A stretch of 64,000 bases of DNA, taken from contig NZ_JAHBRX010000001.1 in the NCBI RefSeq assembly GCF_018398335.1, forward strand, positions 3,898,001 through 3,962,000, written 5' to 3'. This document shows, piece after piece, positions 39,224 through 48,494 of this stretch. Under the pieces are notes generated by a model, which was not told where the DNA came from, did no database searches, and was given only the letters and a program-made list of their open reading frames with translations. Made by a program: the position numbers and the translations under genes. The DNA is from Chelatococcus sp. HY11 (GTDB taxonomy: Bacteria > Pseudomonadota > Alphaproteobacteria > Rhizobiales > Beijerinckiaceae). Within the stretch, counting starts at the first letter, position 1; each line of letters starts with the position of its first letter.

Positions 39224-39550
39224 ATGAAGCGCGATGCCAAGAAGGCCGGTCCCAAGGTGGTCACGGCCAATGCCCTCGATACCGGATGGGTCGTTTTTCT
39301 GAAGGCGGACGGCGGCTGGTCGCGCGATATCCGCGAGGCGGCCGTGGCGGATGATGCCGAGGCGGAAGCAGCCCTCAATGCGCGTGGGCTGGAGGCGGCC
39401 CAGCATAACATCGTGGTCGAGCCCTATCTGGTCGAGGTGAGGGACGTGGATGGTGGCCGCGTGCCGGTTCTCCTGCGGGAGGTCATTCGCGCAGCGGGCG
39501 GCCCGACAGCCAGCACGTTGCACCGTATCGCCGAAGGCGCGGTGGTCTGA
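39224..39550 (+). CDS. DUF2849 protein of the cysteine operon
   Basis: 108 aa. Recognised as DUF2849 from ALDTGWVVFLKADGGWSRDI and VEPYLVEVRD and from its place between cysG and cysI, which is its usual location in alphaproteobacteria. Function unknown; proposed links to sulfite reduction are inference from position. It starts 4 nt after the cysG stop codon. Confidence 0.8.
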   Translation: MKRDAKKAGPKVVTANALDTGWVVFLKADGGWSRDIREAAVADDAEAEAALNARGLEAAQHNIVVEPYLVEVRDVDGGRVPVLLREVIRAAGGPTASTLHRIAEGAVV

Positions 39551-39619
39551 GGCTGCCGGATCAAGTCCGTCTGTTGCGGATAGGCTCCGCTCGGAAACAG
39601 ACGAGCAAGGAATTGAACG

Positions 39620-41284
39620 ATGTATCGTTATGATGAATTCGACCGTCAGTTCGTGACCGAGCGCGTCGAGGAATTCCGCGATCAAGTCGCCCGGCGCCTG
39701 AGCGGTGAGTTGACGGAAGACGAGTTCAAGCCGCTCAGGCTGATGAATGGGCTCTACCTGCAACTCCACGCCTACATGCTGCGGATCGCCATCCCCTACG
39801 GCACCCTGACCCCGCGGCAATTGCGACGGCTTGCCGATATCGGCCGCCGCTATGATCGCGGCTATGGCCATTTCACGACCCGGCAGAACCTGCAGTTCCA
39901 CTGGATCAACTTGAAGGATGTGCCGGATGTGCTGAGCGCGCTGGCCGAGGTGGAGATGCATGCCATCCAGACCTCGGGCAACTGCATCCGCAATGTCTCG
40001 GCGGATCATTTCGCGGGCGCTGCGGCCGATGAGGTGGCGGATCCGCGTGTCTATGCCGAGATCCTGCGCCAGTGGTCCTCTCTGCACCCGGAATTCACCT
40101 ATCTGCCGCGCAAGTTCAAGATCGCGGTATCCGCCGCGCCGGACGATCGCGCGGCGATCCAGATCCACGACATCGGCCTGGAGGTGAGGCGGAACGACGC
40201 CGGCGAGATCGGCTTCGGCGTCTATGTCGGTGGGGGGCTGGGGCGCTCGCCCTTCATCGCCAAGAAGCTGCGCGACTTCCTGCCGGAGGCGGAGCTGCTC
40301 AGCTACTGCGAGGCGATCCTGCGCGTCTACAACCTGTTCGGCCGCCGCGACAACAAATACAAGGCGCGGGTCAAGATCCTCCTGCACGAGGCCGGCACGG
40401 AGGAAATCTCCCGCCAGGTCGAGGCAGAATATGAGGCCATCCGCGCGCAGGGGCGGCTGACGCTGCCGCAAACCGAGATCGACCGCATCCGCGCCTATTT
40501 CGCGCCGCCGAAGCTCGATGATCTGCCGGCGCGATCTGCGCGCCTGGACGAGGCCGCGGCTTCCGACCAGGGGCTGCGGCACTTCCTGGAGCGCAATCTC
40601 GTCCCGCACAAGGTGCCGGGCTACGGCATCGTGACGATCTCGCTGAAGGCGATCGGTGCGGTGCCCGGCGATGTCACCTCCGACCAGATGGAGGCAATCG
40701 CCGACATCGCCGAGCGCTATTCGGCCAACGAGCTGCGCGTCAGCCACGAGCAGAACCTCGTTCTCCCGCATGTGAAGCTGGACGATCTGCCGGAGGTCTT
40801 CGCGCTTCTGCAGAAGGTCGGCCTCGCGACCCCCAATGCCGGCCTGATATCGGATATCATCGCCTGCCCGGGGCTCGATTATTGCTCGCTCGCCAATGCG
40901 CGCTCCATCCCGCTCGCACAGCGCATCGCCGAGCGCTTCGGCGACCATGACCGCCAGACGCTGATCGGGGATCTCAAGGTGAAGATTTCCGGCTGCATCA
41001 ACGCCTGCGGCCACCACCACGTCGGCCACATCGGCATTCTCGGCGTCGATCGCAAGGGCGAGGAATTCTATCAGATCACCCTCGGCGGCTCCGGCGACCA
41101 GCATGCGAGCCTCGGTGAGATCGTCGGTAAGGGTTTTTCCTCCGCGGAGGTGGTCGATGCCATCGAGACGATCGTGGAGACGTATCTCACACGCCGCGAA
41201 AATGCCGACGAGACTTTCCTCGCCTGCTTCCGGCGGATCGGCGAGACGCCTTTCCAGGAGGCGCTCTATGCCGACGCAAAATGA
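39620..41284 (+). CDS. cysI: Sulfite (nitrite/sulfite) reductase hemoprotein
   Basis: 554 aa with two ferredoxin-like and two siroheme-binding domains. The siroheme/[4Fe-4S] ligands are in IIACPGLDYCSLANARS and ISGCINACGHHHVGHIG. It reduces sulfite to sulfide. The family also contains assimilatory nitrite reductases, but cysG, cysH and cysD as neighbours settle the role. Length fits the single-subunit ferredoxin-dependent type; no cysJ flavoprotein is nearby, so electrons probably come from ferredoxin. Confidence 0.93.
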   Translation: MYRYDEFDRQFVTERVEEFRDQVARRLSGELTEDEFKPLRLMNGLYLQLHAYMLRIAIPYGTLTPRQLRRLADIGRRYDRGYGHFTTRQNLQFHWINLKDVPDVLSALAEVEMHAIQTSGNCIRNVSADHFAGAAADEVADPRVYAEILRQWSSLHPEFTYLPRKFKIAVSAAPDDRAAIQIHDIGLEVRRNDAGEIGFGVYVGGGLGRSPFIAKKLRDFLPEAELLSYCEAILRVYNLFGRRDNKYKARVKILLHEAGTEEISRQVEAEYEAIRAQGRLTLPQTEIDRIRAYFAPPKLDDLPARSARLDEAAASDQGLRHFLERNLVPHKVPGYGIVTISLKAIGAVPGDVTSDQMEAIADIAERYSANELRVSHEQNLVLPHVKLDDLPEVFALLQKVGLATPNAGLISDIIACPGLDYCSLANARSIPLAQRIAERFGDHDRQTLIGDLKVKISGCINACGHHHVGHIGILGVDRKGEEFYQITLGGSGDQHASLGEIVGKGFSSAEVVDAIETIVETYLTRRENADETFLACFRRIGETPFQEALYADAK

Positions 41285-42170
41285 TGATGACGGACGCGAC
41301 GCTGTCTCACCTCTCCCTGGTGGGGAGAGGTCGTCTGCGAAGCAGGCGGGTGAGGGGGACATGTCCCCAGATCGAAAAGGCCCATCTCCCCTCACCCTGT
41401 CCCTCTCCCTACCGGGGAAAGGGGACCAAATCCGGCCAAGCGCTGGTCCTGTGATCGAGGGGGAGCATCACGCCCGCGCCGCGGCGCTCGATGCGGAGAT
41501 CGGCCAGCTCGCGCCCGAGGCGGTGTTGAGGGAGGCGATCGCGCGCTTTCCCGGAGAGCTCGCGCTGGTGTCGAGCTTCGGCGCGGAATCGGCCGTGCTG
41601 CTCCACATGGCGGCGGCGATCGACCGGCATTTGCCCGTCGTCTTCGTCGATACGCTGCGCCTGTTCCCGGAAACGCTCGCCTATCGCGATACACTCGTCG
41701 CACGGCTCGGGCTTGCCGACGTGCGCACCGTCGGGCCGCAGCGCGCGGTGATGGAACAGGCAGATCCTTGGCATGCCCTCTTCAACGTCGATCCCGACCG
41801 TTGCTGTCACCTGCGCAAGGTCGAGCCTCTGGCGGAGGCGCTGGTGCCTTTCGCCGCCTGGATCACCGGCCGCAAGCGCTATCAGGCGACCACGCGGACG
41901 GCACTCGCGGTCGTCGAGGCCGACGACACGCATATCAAGATCTCGCCGCTCGCGTCCTGGGGCGCGCCGGAGATATCAGCCTATATGCGCGCCCACGATC
42001 TGCCCATCCATCCCCTCGTAGCGCAGGGTTATCCCTCCATCGGCTGCGCGCCTTGCACGACCCAGGTCGCGCCGGGGGAGGACCCGCGGGCAGGGCGCTG
42101 GCGCGGCCAGGGCAAGGTGGAATGCGGCATTCATGTCAGCGCAGCTGGCGTCGAGAGAAGGAGCGCCTGA
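41268..42170 (+). CDS. cysH: APS reductase (CysH), with an N-terminal extension encoded by a repeat element
   Basis: 300 aa if begun at ATG 41268 (17-nt overlap with cysI). The enzyme domain starts near EGEHHARAAALDAEIGQLAPEA. [4Fe-4S] ligands CC (DRCCHLRK) and CxxC (CAPCTT) plus the catalytic KVECGIH cysteine mark the APS-reducing (EC 1.8.4.10) type, not the FeS-free PAPS type. Codons 13-53 fall in the palindromic repeat at 41305-41426. A GTG at 41451 would give a 239-aa protein and leave the repeat intergenic; it lacks a good ribosome site. Which start is used is open. The stop overlaps the DUF934 start (TGATG). Confidence 0.88.
   Translation: MPTQNDDDGRDAVSPLPGGERSSAKQAGEGDMSPDRKGPSPLTLSLSLPGKGDQIRPSAGPVIEGEHHARAAALDAEIGQLAPEAVLREAIARFPGELALVSSFGAESAVLLHMAAAIDRHLPVVFVDTLRLFPETLAYRDTLVARLGLADVRTVGPQRAVMEQADPWHALFNVDPDRCCHLRKVEPLAEALVPFAAWITGRKRYQATTRTALAVVEADDTHIKISPLASWGAPEISAYMRAHDLPIHPLVAQGYPSIGCAPCTTQVAPGEDPRAGRWRGQGKVECGIHVSAAGVERRSA
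41305..41426 (+). repeat. Palindromic repeat, copy 2, overlapping the cysH reading frame
   Basis: About 120 nt, related along its length to the copy at 12887-12982. Shared features are CTCCCTGGnGGGGAGAGGTC at the left, GGCGGGTGAGGG / CCCCTCACCC in the centre and TGTCCCTCTCCC at the right. It lies just after the cysI stop codon, and its sequence is open in the cysH frame. Confidence 0.8.
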
Positions 42171-42691
42171 TGCCTCTCTTCAAGAACGGAACCTTCGTCG
42201 ACGATCCCTGGCAGACCCTCGCTGACGATGTCGCCGTGCCGGCGGATCGTTCGGTCATCGTCAGCAAGACGCGGTATCTCGCCGAGCGGGACGCGCTCGC
42301 CGGCCGCAACGCACCGCTCGGGCTGCTGTTGCAGCCGGGCGAGGGGTTGGAGGAGATCGAGGCTGACCTTCCCCGCTTCGCGGTGATCGCGCTTGCCTTC
42401 CCCAAGTTCAACGATGGACGCTCCTACTCAACCGCCCGCCTGCTGCGCGAGCGGCACGGCTTCGCGGGCGAGCTGCGGGCGATCGGCAACATCTTGCGGG
42501 ACCAGGTGAATTCCCTACATCGCTGCGGTTTCGATGCGCTGGACGTCACCCATCCCGGAACCATCGCCGCTCTGGAGAAGGGGGCGATCAAATTCGTGCA
42601 CAGGCACTACCAGCCTGCGGCGGTCGATGCCGTGGAGGCAGGGCCTCCCGCTGACCGGCCGAGGCTCCGCGTGACACCCGGCCAAGCCTGA
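42170..42691 (+). CDS. DUF934 protein of the cysteine operon
   Basis: 173 aa from ATG 42170, with GAGAAGGAG 6 nt upstream. Recognised as DUF934 (COG3749 type) from PLFKNGTFVDDPWQTLAD and AIALAFPKFNDGRSYSTARLLRER. It is regularly found beside cysH/cysI in alpha- and betaproteobacteria. The biochemical role is unknown; an accessory role in sulfite or sulfate reduction is inferred. It is fused by TGATG overlap to cysH. Confidence 0.85.
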   Translation: MPLFKNGTFVDDPWQTLADDVAVPADRSVIVSKTRYLAERDALAGRNAPLGLLLQPGEGLEEIEADLPRFAVIALAFPKFNDGRSYSTARLLRERHGFAGELRAIGNILRDQVNSLHRCGFDALDVTHPGTIAALEKGAIKFVHRHYQPAAVDAVEAGPPADRPRLRVTPGQA

Positions 42692-42766
42692 TCTGACCAA
42701 GCTCAATCTGGCCAAGCTTAGTAAGGCGGCCCGGCTGGCCGGGCGCGCCCCTTCAGGATCGATGCA

Positions 42767-43744
42767 ATGACCTATCCCTTGCGGGCTGATCCCGCCGGTG
42801 ATGCCGTCCTATCTGCTCTCACCGTCGATCGTGAGGCCAGACCGGCGCTGTCGCCCCATCTCAAGCGCCTCGAAGCCGAGGCCATCCACATCATGCGCGA
42901 GGTCGCCGCCGAATTCGCCAAGCCGGTGATGCTTTATTCGATCGGCAAGGACTCCTCAGTGATGCTGCATCTGGCACGCAAGGCGTTCTTCCCCTCCAAG
43001 CCGCCTTTTCCGCTCCTTCATGTCGATACGACATGGAAGTTTCGGGAAATGATCGCCTTCCGCGACGAGACGGCCAGGGCGCTTGACTGGGAGCTTATCG
43101 TTCACGTGAACCAGGACGGTGTCGCGCGCGGCGTCGATCCTTTCCGGTCGGGGTCGGCCGTGCACACGCAGGTCATGAAGACGGAAGGGCTGAAGCAGGC
43201 TCTCGACACATGGGGCTTCGACGCGGCGTTCGGCGGCGCACGCCGGGACGAGGAGAAGAGCCGGGCGAAGGAGCGCATCTTCTCCCACCGCACGGCAAGC
43301 CATGCCTGGGACCCGCGCAGCCAGCGGCCGGAACTCTGGCGGGTGTTCAACACGCGGATCGGGCCGGGCGAATCGATGCGCGTCTTCCCGCTCTCCAACT
43401 GGACCGAGCTCGACGTCTGGCAATATATCGCCGCCGAGGGCATTCCCGTGGTGCCGCTCTATTTCGCGGCCGAGCGGCCGGTCGTGAAGCGCAATGGCGC
43501 GCTCATCATGGTGGATGATCAGCGCATGCCGCTCGATCCGGGCGAGCAGCCGGAGCTGCAACGCGTCCGCTTCCGCACGCTCGGCTGCTATCCGCTGACG
43601 GGCGCTATCCCGTCCGATGCGACGACGCTGGACGACATCGTCGCCGAATTGCTCGCTTCCAAGGTGTCCGAACGCCAGGGCCGCGTGATCGACCAGGACG
43701 GGCAGGCGTCCATGGAGCGCAAGAAGCGCGAGGGGTATTTCTGA
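42767..43744 (+). CDS. cysD: Sulfate adenylyltransferase subunit 2
   Basis: 325 aa PP-loop protein; [18 protein letters not shown] is the ATP-pyrophosphatase loop. [37 protein letters not shown] and the C-terminal [20 protein letters not shown] end are typical. Together with CysN it forms APS from sulfate and ATP. The stop codon overlaps the cysNC start (TGATG). Confidence 0.96.
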   Translation: MTYPLRADPAGDAVLSALTVDREARPALSPHLKRLEAEAIHIMREVAAEFAKPVMLYSIGKDSSVMLHLARKAFFPSKPPFPLLHVDTTWKFREMIAFRDETARALDWELIVHVNQDGVARGVDPFRSGSAVHTQVMKTEGLKQALDTWGFDAAFGGARRDEEKSRAKERIFSHRTASHAWDPRSQRPELWRVFNTRIGPGESMRVFPLSNWTELDVWQYIAAEGIPVVPLYFAAERPVVKRNGALIMVDDQRMPLDPGEQPELQRVRFRTLGCYPLTGAIPSDATTLDDIVAELLASKVSERQGRVIDQDGQASMERKKREGYF

Positions 43745-45672
43745 TGAGTGTGCTGTCCCTTGCGCGTGAACCCGAGGCGCACGCCGCCGAACCTTTGGCG
43801 GCCGATCGCGGCCTCCTGCGCTTCATCACCTGCGGCTCGGTCGACGACGGCAAGTCGACCCTTATCGGGCGTCTGCTGTTCGAGACGCACGCGGTGTTCG
43901 ACGACCAGCTCGTCGCGCTTGAGGCCGACTCCCGGCGGGTCGGCACGACGGGCGGCGACATGGATTTCGCGCTGCTAGTGGATGGGCTGGAGCAGGAGCG
44001 CGAGCAGGGTATCACCATTGATGTCGCGCATCGCTATTTCTCCACGCCACGCCGCTCCTTCATCGTGGCTGACACGCCCGGCCACGAGCAATATACGCGC
44101 AACATGGCCACCGGCGCGTCCAACGCGGAACTGGCGATCATTCTCGTCGACGCCCGCAAGGGCCTGCTGACCCAGACGCGGCGCCATAGCATCATCGCGT
44201 CGCTGATGGGCATCCGCCATGTCGTCGTCGCGATCAACAAGATCGACCTCGTCGGCTACGACGAGGCGCGCTTCAGGGCCCTGACCGCGGATTATGCGAG
44301 TCTCGCCGAGGGGCTCGGCTTCGCCTCGATCACCCCGATCCCGCTCTCCGCGCGCTTCGGAGACAACATCTCCACCGCGAGCGCGGCGACGCCATGGTAC
44401 GATGGGCCGACCCTGCTCGGTCATCTCGAAACCGTCGACGTGGAGGAGGCGAGCGCGCGGACTGGCTTTCGCTTTCCCGTGCAATGGGTGAACCGGCCAA
44501 ACCAGTCTTTCCGTGGTTTCTCCGGCACGGTCGCCGGCGGCACCATTGCCGTGGGGGACGCTGTGGTGACGGCCGTCTCCGGTCATCAAAGCACCATCGC
44601 CCGGATCGTCACCTTCGACGGTGATCTGGAGCGGGCATCCGCTGGCGACGCGGTGACGCTGGTGCTGGCCGACGAGATCGACGTGCCGCGCGGCGACGTG
44701 CTGGTCACGCCGAGGGAGCGCCCCTCGGTCGCGAGCCGGCTCAGTGCCGACATCGTCTGGATGGGCGAGGATCTCGCCGTTGCCGGTCGCAGCTATCTCC
44801 TGAAGATCGGCACGCGGACGGTGCCGGCCAAGATCAGCGTCATCGACCATACCCTCGACGTTGAGACCCTTTCCGTCGCTCCGGCGGTGTCGCTCGGCCT
44901 CAATGCCATCGGCCGCGTCGAGATCGAGACTCTGATGCCGGTTTCTTTCGACGCCTATGCGGATAACCGCGCGACGGGCGCCTTCATCCTGATCGATCGC
45001 TTTACCCATGCCACGGTCGCGGCGGGGCTCGCCCGCGAGGCGCGCGGCGCCACCAACGTCCATCGCCACGGCTTCGATGTCGATCGTGATGCACGCGCGG
45101 CGTTGAAGCGCCAGCGTCCCCTCACGATCTGGCTGACCGGGCTTCCGGGTTCGGGCAAATCGACCATTGCCAATCTGCTCGAACGGAAGCTCCACGCGCT
45201 GGGCCGCCATACGGCCGTGCTCGACGGCGATAGCCTGCGGCAGGGGCTCAACGCCGATCTTGGTTTCGACGCCGCGGCGCGCGCCGAGAACGTGCGGCGC
45301 GCCGCCGAGGTGGCGCGCCTGATGGTCGATGCGGGCCTGATCGTCATCTGCGCGTTCGTCTCGCCCTTCCGCGATGACCGAGCGAACGCGCGAGCGCGCT
45401 TCGCCGATGGTGACTTCCTAGAAGTCTTCGTCGATGCGCCACTGGAGGTCTGCGCGGAACGCGACCCAAAGGGGCTGTATGCCGGCGCGCGCGAAGGGCG
45501 CATCGCGACATTCACCGGCGTCGGCCAGCCCTATGAGGCGCCCGTCGCGCCGGATGTCTATCTCGACGCGGCAGGAGCGGACGCGAATACCCTGGCGGAG
45601 CAACTCCTCGCCGTGGTGGAGCATCGCATCACGGGCGCGGCGGACAATTCGGAGGATTCGGCGGCGCTCTGA
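43744..45672 (+). CDS. cysNC: Fused sulfate adenylyltransferase subunit 1 / APS kinase (CysN-CysC, NodQ-like)
   Basis: 642 aa. The N-terminal part is an EF-Tu-like GTPase with GSVDDGKSTLIGRLL, DTPGHEQY and NKIDLVG (CysN), which drives APS formation with CysD. From about residue 455, IWLTGLPGSGKSTIANLLERKL, LDGDSLRQGLNADLGF and RDPKGLYAGAREG define APS kinase (CysC). Fusion of the two is typical of Hyphomicrobiales (NodQ type). PAPS made here can feed sulfonation, while the adjacent CysH uses APS directly. Confidence 0.95.
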   Translation: MSVLSLAREPEAHAAEPLAADRGLLRFITCGSVDDGKSTLIGRLLFETHAVFDDQLVALEADSRRVGTTGGDMDFALLVDGLEQEREQGITIDVAHRYFSTPRRSFIVADTPGHEQYTRNMATGASNAELAIILVDARKGLLTQTRRHSIIASLMGIRHVVVAINKIDLVGYDEARFRALTADYASLAEGLGFASITPIPLSARFGDNISTASAATPWYDGPTLLGHLETVDVEEASARTGFRFPVQWVNRPNQSFRGFSGTVAGGTIAVGDAVVTAVSGHQSTIARIVTFDGDLERASAGDAVTLVLADEIDVPRGDVLVTPRERPSVASRLSADIVWMGEDLAVAGRSYLLKIGTRTVPAKISVIDHTLDVETLSVAPAVSLGLNAIGRVEIETLMPVSFDAYADNRATGAFILIDRFTHATVAAGLAREARGATNVHRHGFDVDRDARAALKRQRPLTIWLTGLPGSGKSTIANLLERKLHALGRHTAVLDGDSLRQGLNADLGFDAAARAENVRRAAEVARLMVDAGLIVICAFVSPFRDDRANARARFADGDFLEVFVDAPLEVCAERDPKGLYAGAREGRIATFTGVGQPYEAPVAPDVYLDAAGADANTLAEQLLAVVEHRITGAADNSEDSAAL

Positions 45673-45678
45673 GGGGTG

Positions 45679-46191
45679 TCATCCCTCGTCCGGAGCCTGG
45701 CCTTGTCTTGAAGCATGCTTGCCGTGTTGGGTTCCCCCTGACGCGGCTGCTTCGGCTTGCCGCTCCGCACGCTCCAACGCCTCCGTGATGGAAAGACCGC
45801 TGCGGCGCGCCTTTTCGGCCAGCTTCTGATAGTGATTGCGGAAATCGTCCAGTTCCTTTTCCGACAACTCCTCAAGATCGAGCAGGGAGTTCTGGGCACG
45901 GGACGTGGCGCGGATCAACTCGTCCAGTTTGATATGCATGGCCTGGGCGTCACGGTTCTGGGTGTTCTGGATGATGAACACCATAAGAAATGTGATGATG
46001 GTCGTGCCTGTGTTGATGGTCAGTTGCCAGACTTCGGAAAAGCCGAGGAATGGGCCCGAGATGGCCCAAACAACCACGATGATACAGGCTGCGGCGAAGA
46101 CGGCGGGGCTTCCCGCGAGGCGTGCTGTCTTCGAAGCGAAATGACCGAACCAATTGGAATGAGCCCGAGCTTGCGGACCGTTTTGCGGCAT
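45679..46191 (-). CDS. Low-affinity iron permease family protein
   Basis: 170 aa. Two membrane helices (about residues 27-46 and 57-78, VFAAACIIVVVWAISGPFLG and TINTGTTIITFLMVFIIQN) are followed by QNTQNRDAQAMHIKLDELIRA. This is the signature of the small Iron_permease (PF04120) family named after yeast Fet4. Whether bacterial members carry iron is not established. The tail is charged helix. Convergent with cysNC, 6 nt from its stop. Confidence 0.82.
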   Translation of the reverse strand: MPQNGPQARAHSNWFGHFASKTARLAGSPAVFAAACIIVVVWAISGPFLGFSEVWQLTINTGTTIITFLMVFIIQNTQNRDAQAMHIKLDELIRATSRAQNSLLDLEELSEKELDDFRNHYQKLAEKARRSGLSITEALERAERQAEAAASGGTQHGKHASRQGQAPDEG

Positions 46192-46285
46192 GGAGGCGTT
46201 CTCGATTCAAACGTTCGAAGCTCCCGCGCCAAGGTTCATGACGACAGGGCGCTTCGTTCTCACGAAATAACCGCTGTGCTGCGCT

Positions 46286-47434
46286 TCAGGTTCCGCTGTC
46301 CCCCGTCTGTTGAGCATCGGAGCGTGTCGGCGTTTGCCGTTTCGCGCGGGGCGCGGGTTTTGGCTTCGGCGGATCGATCGTCAGGAATGCATCGCCGATT
46401 TCCTCGATGCGCTCACGCAGCTTCGCGGTCTCGGTGACAAGCCCCGCATCGGCGCTTCCGTTGCCGATGGCGGCATTGGCCGCCGTCTTTGACTTCCGCG
46501 CCCTGGGCACCGCAGGCGCATCGAGCGCAGGCGGATTGGCAAGTTGCGCTTCGAGCTCCGCGATACGGGCCTCGGCCTGGGCGATTGTCGCCTCGCGCTG
46601 CTCGATTGTGGTGCGCAGACGCGCGGAGGCGACCGTCGCCTCCGTCAGCTTGGCCGCAAATTCGATCTCGTTGGCTTCGAACATCTCGACAAGAGAGCTC
46701 TGGTTATCCTGCCGCAACGTGATTTCCGAGACCTTGCGCGTGAGGGTCTGGGACTTTTCCTTTTCGGCGGAGAGCTTCTTTTCAGCTGTCTCGGCGCGTT
46801 TCTGCATCGCGCCCAGCTCATCGCGGGCGCTTGCGGCCAGCTTTTCCGCATCCTGCTTGCGCAGGGCTGAAGCCTCATTGCGTGTTTCGAGCTCAACGAC
46901 AGTGATGCGCCGACGATCGAGTTCAAGCATCAGGTCTTGAATCTTGGCGTCGAGCGCGGCAATCGCCGCCTCCCGTTCAGTGACGGTGAAACGGGTGTCG
47001 CGCAATACGCGCTCGAGCTCGGAGATGATCGTCTGCTTCTGGTAGATCTCGGCGCTGGCGTCGCTGTTGCGGGCTTCCGCCAGAAGATTCTTGGTGGCTT
47101 CCAGCTCCTGATTGCTCTTGGCGAGCGCATCTTCCAGATTGATGACGACCTTGTTGCGCTCGGTCAGCGTGGCTTGGCTCGCGGCATAAAGGGAGCGTTG
47201 CTTCTCCGTCTCACGTTCGAGACGCCGTACGGCTACGGCGAACTCAGCGCGCAAATGGTCGCGTTCCGCGAAAATTTCCTGCCGCGTCAAAGGAAGTTGC
47301 GATTCCAGCCGCCGTCTCATCAGCCGCTGTGCCCGACGGTTGAAGGCCGGCAGGAGCATCGCCACCAGCAGGGCAGCGGCCAGGAAGCCCAAGGCGAAGA
47401 GCATGGCTGCTTCGACCTTCGCCATTTCGATCAT
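46286..47434 (-). CDS. Membrane-anchored coiled-coil protein
   Basis: 382 aa. One N-terminal membrane helix (about 8-30, AMLFALGFLAAALLVAMLLPAF) is followed by nearly continuous coiled coil (about 45-300). A Pro/Lys/Arg-rich tail (PKPKPAPRAKR) then closes the protein. No catalytic motif is visible. The architecture recalls alphaproteobacterial scaffold proteins of the cell envelope, but I do not recognise a named family. Confidence 0.75.
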   Translation of the reverse strand: MIEMAKVEAAMLFALGFLAAALLVAMLLPAFNRRAQRLMRRRLESQLPLTRQEIFAERDHLRAEFAVAVRRLERETEKQRSLYAASQATLTERNKVVINLEDALAKSNQELEATKNLLAEARNSDASAEIYQKQTIISELERVLRDTRFTVTEREAAIAALDAKIQDLMLELDRRRITVVELETRNEASALRKQDAEKLAASARDELGAMQKRAETAEKKLSAEKEKSQTLTRKVSEITLRQDNQSSLVEMFEANEIEFAAKLTEATVASARLRTTIEQREATIAQAEARIAELEAQLANPPALDAPAVPRARKSKTAANAAIGNGSADAGLVTETAKLRERIEEIGDAFLTIDPPKPKPAPRAKRQTPTRSDAQQTGDSGT

Positions 47435-47775
47435 CGTTGATCCCTGGTTCCGGAGGCGAATATCTCAGTGAGATTATCTGCTAAAAACAAATGGATAAAA
47501 CATTCTTGACGACAGGCGCGGACAAAACGGACGCTCTCTGTCAATTGCGCTGCGACCTCGACAACTTCCCTCGCCGCTTGCCGCTGAGGGACGCAGTCGA
47601 TGAACGCCATGGTTGCACAACAAGCATATCGCAGCTACAGGTTTTTTGAGCACTTCAACACCTGGCCGACGAACTGGCAATACAGGCGCGATTGCCAGGC
47701 GCCCCGCATGAGGCGGAGAGCTCGCTTCATACGAGAGAGGACACGAGAAGGGCGGCCAAGGCCTGGGAGCACACG
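47435..47775. other. Intergenic region without recognised feature
   Basis: About 340 nt between the coiled-coil gene and the eipA-like gene. Short open frames here have composition unlike genes, and no RNA gene or clear terminator could be recognised. Confidence 0.5.
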
Positions 47776-48381
47776 TCAGAACGGGTTCCAGGTGGCGTTG
47801 GGCGTGAATTTCACATAGCCGAGGTTGACGCCGAGACGCGCGCCCACACCGGACTTGATCGGCACAATGATGATGCCGTTGTTGGTCAGAGCTGTCATGC
47901 CGAAGCCAGCGACCAGATAAGCTGAGCCATTCACGCCGGCAAACCGCTCAAAGATCGCATCCACGGCGGGCAGGTTGTAGACCAGCATCATCGTGCGCGC
48001 GCCGTCGCCGCCGATGTCGAAGCCAAGCGACGGGCCTTGCCAGAATACGCGGCGGTCCCCGGCGTTGCGCGTGTAGAGGATGCCTTCGCCATAGCGCAGG
48101 CCGCCGAAGAAGGCGCCGGACCCTTCCTGGCCCAGGATGTAGCCGTTCGGCTGGCCCCAACGACGCGTGGCCTCCTGGATCGTGAGCGCGATACCACGCG
48201 AGACATTTCCGAAAAACTTATGGCCGGATGTGACAAGTTCGTCCGGGCTGAACGTTTCCGGCGCCTGCTGGCCAGGCCCACTGTAGCCGCCGCCCTGGGC
48301 GGCCGCGCTGGGGATATGGCCCGCGACGGCCAGGAGGGTGGCGACGAAGCCAGCCATCACCAGGCTGTAGAACCGCGACAT
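47776..48381 (-). CDS. DUF1134 periplasmic protein (EipA-like)
   Basis: 201 aa from ATG 48381. Signal peptide MSRFYSLVMAGFVATLLAVA...AAA, then the DUF1134 domain: SGHKFFGNVSRGIALTIQEATRRWGQPNGYILGQEG, FWQGPSLGFDIGGDG and NNGIIIVPIKSGVGARLGVNLGYVKF. The Brucella homologue EipA is a periplasmic envelope-integrity protein whose gene is controlled by CtrA; ctrA, chpT and sciP lie within 13 kb here. The upstream region contains TTAACAAT (48470-48477), one base off the CtrA half-site. Confidence 0.88.
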   Translation of the reverse strand: MSRFYSLVMAGFVATLLAVAGHIPSAAAQGGGYSGPGQQAPETFSPDELVTSGHKFFGNVSRGIALTIQEATRRWGQPNGYILGQEGSGAFFGGLRYGEGILYTRNAGDRRVFWQGPSLGFDIGGDGARTMMLVYNLPAVDAIFERFAGVNGSAYLVAGFGMTALTNNGIIIVPIKSGVGARLGVNLGYVKFTPNATWNPF

Positions 48382-48494
48382 GGGCTTCTCCTCACTCGTG
48401 CACATATCAACGCATCGGCGCAGCATCAGCACCGCGGCCGATCGAATCACAACCATGGACAGTCATGCTTAACAATGTCTGTCGTAGGGCCGGA

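Noticed and set aside
37747-41395. Long minus-strand open frames (554 and 731 codons) opposite cysG and cysI
   Set aside because: The plus strand encodes complete siroheme synthase and sulfite reductase with all motifs; the antisense frames show no domain or ribosome site.
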